Shown: in pieces, positions 43,678-50,604 of the stretch
Numbering within the stretch: the stretch's first letter is position 1
How the letters are laid out: each line of letters opens with the position of its first letter
Assembly (NCBI GenBank): GCA_944325345.1
Contig: CALUZV010000003.1
Location: forward strand, 62,001 to 126,000
DNA from: an uncultured Parabacteroides sp.
GTDB taxonomy: Bacteria; Bacteroidota; Bacteroidia; Bacteroidales; Tannerellaceae
Length of the DNA: 64,000 nucleotides
Reading direction: 5' to 3'
Notes under the pieces: model-generated
What the model was told of the DNA's origin: nothing
The model's input: the letters and a program-made list of their open reading frames with translations, nothing else
Database searches by the model: none
Translations under genes and position numbers: made by a program

Positions 43678-45291
43678 ATGAAAGAACAATTGAAAAGCAA
43701 ACTATTCTGGGCGAAGCTGCTGCTCTTCGTCCTCGCTATCGTGTCGAGTGGCGGCATGGCTTTGGCGGAAGTGATTATCGGGGAGAATGGCAGCGATACG
43801 GACCCGAACGACAATAAGCCGTTGGAAAATGCCACCCCGGACGATACGGGCAAGGGCATCGACCAGCAGGGGCAGGGGCTGACGGGCTCTGCAACTACGG
43901 ATGCGGGACTGGCGGAAAACCAAGTGGAAGACTACGTGAGTAAATTCAAAGCCTACAAGTATCCGATGCATACGGACTTCCTCCGCCTTGCCAAGCAAAT
44001 CAAGGTCGATACCAAGGAACCGGAGCATTATGAGATTGGCGAACCCATCTCCGAATGCTTCACCAAGGCCGAAGTTAATAACGATACGAACAAGGACGCG
44101 GAAGTAAAACTCAGCCTCTACAAGAACGATGAAAAACTCTTCCCGGAATGCGCTACGATTCTGGCAGATGGCATAACCGGCTACGATGCCGACGGCAACA
44201 GCGACGGTTCTCCGCTCGTCCTCTACGTAACCGCAGCCGAGAAGTCTTCCGGCGTTACGGTAACGGCTATCAACGGTCCGCTGAACTCCGGCGAGATGTA
44301 TGTCCCGACCATCCCGGCGGGCACGAAGCTCCTTGTCATGGCCCCGGCCATGAGCGAAAGCGAAGTGGAGATTGCCCCGGACGCTTACTATCCGCGTAAG
44401 AAGACGGCCTACCTGCAAAAGAAGGTTTGCCCGATTACCTGGACGGAATTCTTCGAGCGCATCAACAAGAAGGCGCGTTGGAGCGTGCAGGACGTGAAGG
44501 ACATGATTCTCTCGAACTTCCGAATGAAGGTAACCAAGACCATGCTGATGGGCAAGGGTGCCAAGTTCCTGAAGTTCGGTTCGAAGAAGACCGGCACGGA
44601 ATATGTCTATATGCAGGAAGGCGTGCTTCGCCAGCTCCGCCTGGGCTACCAGATCGGCTCCACGCTGACCTACGCCGACCTTATCGGCATCACCCGTATG
44701 CTCTTCGGCAAATATGCCACGACGAACGAGATGGATGTATATTGCGGTACGAAGTTCATCGAGAAGCTCTTGAACATCGACTTCACCAAATACAAAGACA
44801 TCTCCTTTGTCAAGAAGCAGGAAATCGGCATCGACATTTCTTCCTTTGAAACGACCTTCGGCAAGCTGAACTTCAAGGTGGAACACGCGCTGGACGACCT
44901 CGGTTTCGAGGAATGTGCCGTTGCTTTCTCCATGCGCGAGGCCAAGCGTTATTACTACACGAAGGGCAAGACACTGACCGTGGACCACTCGAAGGGCGAA
45001 GGCGGCGAAGTGCGCGAGGCCAAATCGCAGTACTACATCCAGGACGACTGTCTGATGCTGACGGGCTACAACTCGATGATTATCGGTCCGGACGTTACGG
45101 CAGGCGGCTACAGCCTTGCGGCATTGGATGCGGTCGTAACCAGCACGGCTTCTCTGGCAACCGTGGCGGAAGGCAGTCCGGCTAAGGGCGCAGTGGCTTA
45201 CCTGACGGAGGACGACGACACGCACGCCGTGGGTTTGTACGTCTATGACGGCACGGAATGGCAACCGTATAAGGGCGAAATCAACGTCTAA
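43678..45291 (+). CDS. Major capsid protein (probable)
   Basis: The 537-residue protein sits at the capsid position after portal and scaffold. Its body has the long mixed alpha/beta character of HK97-fold capsid proteins (KKTAYLQKKVCPITWTEFFE, then RMLFGKYATTNEMDVYCG and LNFKVEHALDDLGFEECA). A C-terminal strand-rich domain ends DGTEWQPYKGEI. Unusually, residues 6-31 form a signal-peptide-like hydrophobic segment (LFWAKLLLFVLAIVSSGG ending in MALA). Whether this is cleaved, a delta-domain-like piece, or a membrane-targeting signal is unclear. The role is assigned from order, length and composition. Confidence 0.65.
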   Translation: MKEQLKSKLFWAKLLLFVLAIVSSGGMALAEVIIGENGSDTDPNDNKPLENATPDDTGKGIDQQGQGLTGSATTDAGLAENQVEDYVSKFKAYKYPMHTDFLRLAKQIKVDTKEPEHYEIGEPISECFTKAEVNNDTNKDAEVKLSLYKNDEKLFPECATILADGITGYDADGNSDGSPLVLYVTAAEKSSGVTVTAINGPLNSGEMYVPTIPAGTKLLVMAPAMSESEVEIAPDAYYPRKKTAYLQKKVCPITWTEFFERINKKARWSVQDVKDMILSNFRMKVTKTMLMGKGAKFLKFGSKKTGTEYVYMQEGVLRQLRLGYQIGSTLTYADLIGITRMLFGKYATTNEMDVYCGTKFIEKLLNIDFTKYKDISFVKKQEIGIDISSFETTFGKLNFKVEHALDDLGFEECAVAFSMREAKRYYYTKGKTLTVDHSKGEGGEVREAKSQYYIQDDCLMLTGYNSMIIGPDVTAGGYSLAALDAVVTSTASLATVAEGSPAKGAVAYLTEDDDTHAVGLYVYDGTEWQPYKGEINV

Positions 45292-45295
45292 ATTC

Positions 45296-45396
45296 CATCT
45301 CATGAGTTAGTCCGCGCTAAGTCATGACTTATCTACGGCTAACTCATGAGTTATTCCCGCCTAACTCATGACTTGGCGGCGGCTAACTCAAGAGAT
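45296..45396. repeat. Palindromic AACTCATGAGTT repeat array
   Basis: About four units of 22-23 bases carry AACTCATGAGTT or the pairing-compatible AAGTCATGACTT, separated by short GC-rich spacers (CCGCGCT, CTACGGCT, CCCGCCT, CGGCGGCT). Neighbouring units can form hairpins. The array sits between the capsid gene and the next head gene, where it could stop or process the transcript and reduce downstream expression. Confidence 0.8.
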
Positions 45397-45436
45397 GGGA
45401 ATCACCTTATTTTATAATCCTTTTAAATGGTTTATT

Positions 45437-45847
45437 ATGAGCATTAAAACATACGAAATAGCGGGTAAGGACGAATGCCGCCTGCGCACGGTTTTCTGCG
45501 GCGTCGCGGTGAACATGGAGTTCAAGGGCGGCGACTACGCCAACCGCAAGAACGCCACCCTCCGCACGAGCAACCCCTTCGTCCAGGACGCCATCGAGAG
45601 CGACCCGCGCTTTGGCTCCGTCATCCGCCTCACGTTGGTGGACGGCGAACGGGTGGGGCAGAAGGGCAAGGCGGCAAAGCCTTCCGTGCAGAAAGTGAAG
45701 GAGGTGAAGTCAGTCAAGAACGTGAACGACGCCATCGCCTACTTCGCCCGCGAAGGCGAGACGGTGGACAGCGAGGCGCAAATCGAGGCGTTGATGGAAA
45801 AACATAACGTAGCGTTTCCGGCATGGAAAAGAGCGTCGGCGAAATAG
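45437..45847 (+). CDS. Small head-module protein, unknown
   Basis: The 136-residue protein has an N-terminal mixed sheet (SIKTYEIAGKDECRLRTVFC, then VNMEFKGGDYANRKNATLRT), a basic middle (KGKAAKPSVQKVKEVKSVKN) and a C-terminal helix with an EALMEKHNV stretch. The N-terminal part, which contains an SNPFVQDAIESDPRF stretch, recalls small capsid-associated or head-fibre proteins, but no family is claimed. The ATG at 45437 follows an A/T-rich leader; an in-frame start at 45368 would fall inside the repeat region. The stop overlaps the adaptor gene by 25 bases. Confidence 0.6.
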   Translation: MSIKTYEIAGKDECRLRTVFCGVAVNMEFKGGDYANRKNATLRTSNPFVQDAIESDPRFGSVIRLTLVDGERVGQKGKAAKPSVQKVKEVKSVKNVNDAIAYFAREGETVDSEAQIEALMEKHNVAFPAWKRASAK

Positions 45848-46452
45848 TGGAGGCCGTCAAGGTCTGTATCGACGAGATAGGGCTGAACGACGCGGAGTTC
45901 CTCGGCGAGCAGGACAACGAGGAGATGGATACCATCATCCGCTCGAAGATAGGAGAGGCCCTGCGCTTCGTGAACGGCAACGCCGACTGGGCGCTGCTGG
46001 AACCCGACACGGTGCTGACGGAGGCGACAGTGGGCAGCGACCTCGTGGGGCGGGTTTCTCTCCCGGATAATTACCTCCGCGTCTGCTACGCCCGCTTCCG
46101 CTCCTGGCCGCTCTACCTTTCCGACCCCATCTATTGGGACGACCGGGAATACGCCACGCTCGCCGACCCCTACGCCACCGGCACCTGGGAACGCCCCAAG
46201 CTGGCCATGGTGCTCCACCCCTCGCGGACGCTGGAGCTATACAAGGCACGGGACACGCAGGACACGGCGGAGGTGGGCATCGTAACCGACCAAGACGGAG
46301 CGGACAATATCACCATCGGCGCACGCCTCTACCCCGCGCTGATATACTACATCTCCGGGCTGACGCTGCTGACCTACCGCGACCAGCACGCCGACAGCCT
46401 CTTTAATCAGGCAATGACGTTAATGGGGATAAGTACCCAAATTAACAATTAA
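45823..46452 (+). CDS. Head-tail adaptor-like protein
   Basis: The 209-residue protein has a helix-rich N-terminus with GEIVEAVKVCIDEIGLND, a central loop with YLRVCYARFRSWPLYLSD and a C-terminal helix with YPALIYYISGLTLLTYRD. Size, helix pattern and position after the capsid and before the tail genes resemble podovirus adaptor (gp11/gp4-like) proteins that ring the portal. It overlaps the preceding gene by 25 bases. The role is inferred; the exact family is not recognised. Confidence 0.6.
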   Translation: MEKSVGEIVEAVKVCIDEIGLNDAEFLGEQDNEEMDTIIRSKIGEALRFVNGNADWALLEPDTVLTEATVGSDLVGRVSLPDNYLRVCYARFRSWPLYLSDPIYWDDREYATLADPYATGTWERPKLAMVLHPSRTLELYKARDTQDTAEVGIVTDQDGADNITIGARLYPALIYYISGLTLLTYRDQHADSLFNQAMTLMGISTQINN

Positions 46453-46535
46453 CAATTAACAATGGACAATTAGCCTCCGGGTACATTTAATTGTCCATTC
46501 TCAATTCTCAATTCTCAATTCTCAATTCTCAATTG
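46438..46535. repeat. AATTGACAATTG-type repeats in the prophage
   Basis: TTAACAATTAACAATGGACAATT faces several TCAATTC repeats (at least six TTCTCAA copies) ending in TCAATTGAAAAG just before the tail fibre start at 46541. The family matches the host repeat at 3745-3833. It can form a long A/T-rich hairpin between the adaptor and tail genes. Confidence 0.8.
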
Positions 46536-46540
46536 AAAAG

Positions 46541-49432
46541 ATGGACAAAACGGTATATATCTTAGAAGACAGAAAGATTCGTGTAGAATGGACGATACTG
46601 AAGGGCACCAGCCCGGTGCGCGAGGACTTCCGCCGTGCCTTGGTAAAGGTATTCCTTATCGGCAACTGCGAGAAGTACCTGCTGGAGGCGACTGCCGACC
46701 GCGGCACGCTGATGATAGACATCCCCGAAGGATTGGAGCCGGGGCTCTACAGCCTCGAAGCCATCTGGGTAAAGAACGCCGGGCATCCGGGGCGGCACGA
46801 CCGCGACCTCTGCCGTTCGATGAAGCAAGACATCTTCGCCATTACCGAGTTTGAGGAGGAAGCGACGAACCTGCCGGAGGGTACGGTCGTCCTGAAGGCG
46901 AAAAGCTCCACCGCCACCTACGGCTACGACGGGCTCTCGTCCTACGAACTGGCCGTCCTGCGCGGCGAATGGAACGGCACCGAGGGCGAATGGCTGAAAC
47001 ACCAGCGGTACGTCAGTGTGCTCGACGGTCGCGGCGACAGCGAGGTCGATACCATGAGCCAGAAGTCCATCACCGAGGAACTTGTCAAACACGACACGGC
47101 TATCGAAGACACGAACAAGGAGATAGACACGGCGCAGACCGACATCAAGAACCTCAACGACGAGATGGATGAGGTGCAAGACCGCCTCAATTATATCCCG
47201 AAAGAATCCTTCCTCTCCTCAGAACCGGCTTGCGACTATCATACCGAAGACAACCAAGACGAACTGACCGTCTCCCGCGCCATCAAGGACCGCTTCGGCC
47301 GCATCATCGACGAACACTATGTAACCCGCGAGACCGTCAAGGACTATACCCAGGAAGTGGTGGACGGCTCGAAGCTCGAAATCCAGCCCGGCTCCGTCCA
47401 ACCCGAAGACCTCTCGCCCGCCGTGCAGCAGATGATAGAATCCGCTGCCGCCCAACCCGGCCACATCACCAATCTCCCCGACGAGGAAGACCTGACCGTA
47501 ACCGAACACAACACCCTCCAGTTCAAAGACCGTGAATACAATCCCTACAACTACAGCGGGATGGGGAAGGTATATCTCCGCAAGCATATTGTGAACGGGA
47601 CGAATATGCTGACGCAGCACATGATGAGGAAGCCCAATACTATATATGTGATACGGTATGACTATTGCCTCGGAGGGGAGACGATAGAAGTGCCGGAAGG
47701 ATGCGTGCTGGAGTTTGATGGGGGGACGCTGAGGAATGGGAAGATAATATTGAATGATTCATTATTATTGGGTAATCCTCAATTTTACTGTACTTTATCT
47801 GGTACAGTTATAAACGATGTTATTAATTATTCGTGGTATGCGGAAAACACACTGAAAAGGTTCAGAGAATTTTTGAAATTATCAAACAGATATAAATCTA
47901 ATACTATATATAGAATTACCCGGAATATAGATTTAAATAAAGAAACCTTAATAGTTCCTGCAAATACTACCTTAGATTTTCAAGGAGGGAGCATAAATAA
48001 TGGGGAGATAGATTTTGGAGATAAAGGCTTGAGCTATATTAAAGGGAACGTAGATACAAAATCTGTAACCATGTATGGTAATTATCAGCCATATAATAGA
48101 TTTCAAAGAGATGTAACTATAAATGATTTTGGAAAGAATGCTTTAGCCGAACTATTTTTAACTTATGTAAAACATACAGATGAATTTGTTTATGGAGGAC
48201 ATAATGCTGCATTTAATCCAAAATTTGATATAAACAAACAATTTGAAATAAACTGTTCTACTTTCAGTCTTTTAATGGCTGCGGGAATCCCTTATGAGAA
48301 CAGCAAGTATGCGGGTGGAAATAATGAGACAAATGGAACTGGATATTGGGGATATAAAGATTTGATAAACTGGTATAGCATTCCTAATCCGAATCTTAGT
48401 GGAGATGAAGCTCTAAAATATAGCCATCAGCTTGCACAACACTTAAATAATTTAGGATATACTATGAAAAATATTCAGTTGGACGAATTAGAAACAGGTG
48501 ATATATTGTTTTACAGTCTGTCTGATAATAATACAGGTGTACATCCTTATTTAAGCATAGATCATAGTGCGATATTTGCGTATAGGCAAAATGATAACAA
48601 GTATTGTGTGTGGGAGATACAGAACGCTGGTCCAACTAAAGCGTTTTATCTAAATAGCTATTACTATAATAATATAAAGTTAGTAGCTAGAATACCTAGA
48701 GTCGGTGGTAGAGGTTTATCTCCTAATAATATCGCTTTTAATCCGTATGATGTTATAAGTAATACATCTGGAACATTATTGAAATCATTGAACGTTCAGA
48801 AGACGCTCAATGCATATAAGTATTATACAGCTATTTTAAAACTTGATTTTGAAGAAGGTGATACAGCATATCCTCGAATTGTGAGAGGAAACGATGTTTT
48901 AGCAACGTATGATAATTTTAGAGAACGTCCGAAAGATGGATATTATGTATTGCCATTTTATTATCATGAAGATATTAAATCTGTAACAGCTCAAATTGTT
49001 ACTAGAGTTACAGGAAAGACTGTGAGATTAACAGAAGCTTTTGTATTTGAGGGATTTATTACTCCATATAACGATAGATTTAATCCGCCAATATTTTATA
49101 ACAATTCTTTGGACTTTGAGAGAGTTGAAGATGGTAATATCTTATCAAATCCTCAAGTTGTTACAAAATTACCGAATGGTTATAGACTGAGAGGAGAAGT
49201 CGTTGTTGCCGACGATACAAGTTTAAAAGAAGAATCTTTACTGATTGCCAAGATTGGTGGAATCAAAATAGACTCGTCTACACGGTATATAGGAAATGTA
49301 ATTAGCTCTTATAATAAACCAGGAATTGTTTTTATAAATACCAATAACGAGTTTAGGTTGGTAAATACTTATGGAGGGAAATATCAGTTTTATGATATCT
49401 TATTATTGACAGAAGATTTAGTTTTCAGCTAG
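46541..49432 (+). CDS. Tail fibre with an NlpC/P60-like end domain
   Basis: The 963-residue fibre starts with a beta-rich attachment domain, followed by a coiled coil (about residues 165-215; KEIDTAQTDIKNLNDEMDEV) and a collar region found in Bacteroidota phage fibres (GKVYLRKHIVNGTNMLTQHM, then CLGGETIEVPEGCVLEFDGG). From about residue 410 the sequence is A/T-rich. Inside this end lies an NlpC/P60-like layout: FVYGGHN, C572 in EINCSTF, LETGDILFY, and H675 in IDHSAIFAY. This suggests cleavage of peptidoglycan or a surface amide during entry, or a receptor-binding domain built on the fold. The final part is a beta-sandwich-like domain. Confidence 0.7.
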   Translation: MDKTVYILEDRKIRVEWTILKGTSPVREDFRRALVKVFLIGNCEKYLLEATADRGTLMIDIPEGLEPGLYSLEAIWVKNAGHPGRHDRDLCRSMKQDIFAITEFEEEATNLPEGTVVLKAKSSTATYGYDGLSSYELAVLRGEWNGTEGEWLKHQRYVSVLDGRGDSEVDTMSQKSITEELVKHDTAIEDTNKEIDTAQTDIKNLNDEMDEVQDRLNYIPKESFLSSEPACDYHTEDNQDELTVSRAIKDRFGRIIDEHYVTRETVKDYTQEVVDGSKLEIQPGSVQPEDLSPAVQQMIESAAAQPGHITNLPDEEDLTVTEHNTLQFKDREYNPYNYSGMGKVYLRKHIVNGTNMLTQHMMRKPNTIYVIRYDYCLGGETIEVPEGCVLEFDGGTLRNGKIILNDSLLLGNPQFYCTLSGTVINDVINYSWYAENTLKRFREFLKLSNRYKSNTIYRITRNIDLNKETLIVPANTTLDFQGGSINNGEIDFGDKGLSYIKGNVDTKSVTMYGNYQPYNRFQRDVTINDFGKNALAELFLTYVKHTDEFVYGGHNAAFNPKFDINKQFEINCSTFSLLMAAGIPYENSKYAGGNNETNGTGYWGYKDLINWYSIPNPNLSGDEALKYSHQLAQHLNNLGYTMKNIQLDELETGDILFYSLSDNNTGVHPYLSIDHSAIFAYRQNDNKYCVWEIQNAGPTKAFYLNSYYYNNIKLVARIPRVGGRGLSPNNIAFNPYDVISNTSGTLLKSLNVQKTLNAYKYYTAILKLDFEEGDTAYPRIVRGNDVLATYDNFRERPKDGYYVLPFYYHEDIKSVTAQIVTRVTGKTVRLTEAFVFEGFITPYNDRFNPPIFYNNSLDFERVEDGNILSNPQVVTKLPNGYRLRGEVVVADDTSLKEESLLIAKIGGIKIDSSTRYIGNVISSYNKPGIVFINTNNEFRLVNTYGGKYQFYDILLLTEDLVFS

Positions 49433-49477
49433 GAATGACTATTTCTTGTAACTATAATATTAAAAACTATAGACAAT

Positions 49478-50584
49478 ATGACCGATTGCAATAACAACAA
49501 CATAGTCAGCGTCGAACGCGACATCTGCACGGGGATAGGCAACAACACCATCCACCAGTTGAACAAATTAGACGAGAAACTGGGCAAGCGCAAGCGCGTC
49601 CGGATTTACCCGATTACCTACATCCAGGCGGTCTATGACGCGAAGACCGGGACGCGCCTTGACGGGTTCCTCAATATGGTGAACAGCATCTACCTCCCGT
49701 GGCGAGGCTCGGCGAAATCGACCCGCCTGCAAGTGCCTTTCCATCTAAGACGCAAGGGGTTGATGATTTCCTACCGTAACATCGACAACGAGATAATCAC
49801 CGAAAAGTGTATCCTCGAGGAGTGCATCAAGGACGACCTCTTCAAGCTCGACAGTTCGTGGGTGCGCATCACCGACGCCCTGCCCGTCTCCGGCAACGTA
49901 ACCATCGGCTCGAACGGTAACTGGTTCGTGGACGGTGAGGACACGGGCTTTAAGGCACAAGGGCCGAAGGGCGACAACGGCGTTCCCCTCCAGCCGCGAC
50001 TGAGCGAGGACAAAACGAAGATTGAGTACTCGCTGGACGGTGAGGAGTGGAAGGAACTGTTCCCGCTGTCGCTTATTACACCGAACATCAGCTTTGAAGA
50101 GCCTGTAGGACTGGAGCCGGGGGCGACGCCGACGGTGGAGAATGTGGGAGACGGCTTCAATGTGAACCTGCAGTTTGGCTTGCCCAAGGCTCCGGAGGTG
50201 AATGTTGGTTCGACGACGACCATTGGGGAAGGGAATCAGGCGAAGGTTACGAACGCCGGGACACCATACGCGCCGGTGTTGAACTTTCAGATACCAATGG
50301 GGAATACTGGTCCGCAAGGACAAAAAGGAGATACGACTACCATAAAGGGAATATATGATACAGAAGAATCGCTGAAATCTGCTTTCCCTGATGGGGATGG
50401 AAATAAGGCCTATTTGGTTGGAACAACCTCTCCTTATCAACTATATCTCTATCTCAATGGGGAATGGAAGAATGTAGGAGCAGTAAATGAAGTCAAAGCC
50501 GGCGTGTTTGACGGAGGGCGTGCGGATACGAAATACGGCGGAGTAAGAACTATTGATTGCGGGACAGCGAACACGATTGTATAA
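49478..50584 (+). CDS. Tail fibre protein with collagen-like segment
   Basis: The 368-residue fibre begins with an asparagine-rich start and an N-terminal domain with RVRIYPITYIQAVYDAKTGT that probably binds the tail. Its middle contains AQGPKGDNGVPLQP and GNTGPQGQKGDTTT blocks, short Gly-X-Y-type stretches separated by beta-rich repeats (EPVGLEPGATPTVENVGDG). The C-terminus has YQLYLYLNGEWKNVGAVN, a minor fold often seen near phage receptor binders. Its GC content is like that of the head genes, unlike the next gene. It is 20 bases before the spike gene start. Confidence 0.7.
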   Translation: MTDCNNNNIVSVERDICTGIGNNTIHQLNKLDEKLGKRKRVRIYPITYIQAVYDAKTGTRLDGFLNMVNSIYLPWRGSAKSTRLQVPFHLRRKGLMISYRNIDNEIITEKCILEECIKDDLFKLDSSWVRITDALPVSGNVTIGSNGNWFVDGEDTGFKAQGPKGDNGVPLQPRLSEDKTKIEYSLDGEEWKELFPLSLITPNISFEEPVGLEPGATPTVENVGDGFNVNLQFGLPKAPEVNVGSTTTIGEGNQAKVTNAGTPYAPVLNFQIPMGNTGPQGQKGDTTTIKGIYDTEESLKSAFPDGDGNKAYLVGTTSPYQLYLYLNGEWKNVGAVNEVKAGVFDGGRADTKYGGVRTIDCGTANTIV

Positions 50585-50604
50585 CAAACAAAATATATAA
50601 AATT

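Noticed and set aside
43702..45303. A leftward 533-codon frame opposite the capsid gene
   Set aside because: The same argument applies: composition is that of a complementary-strand shadow and no family fits.
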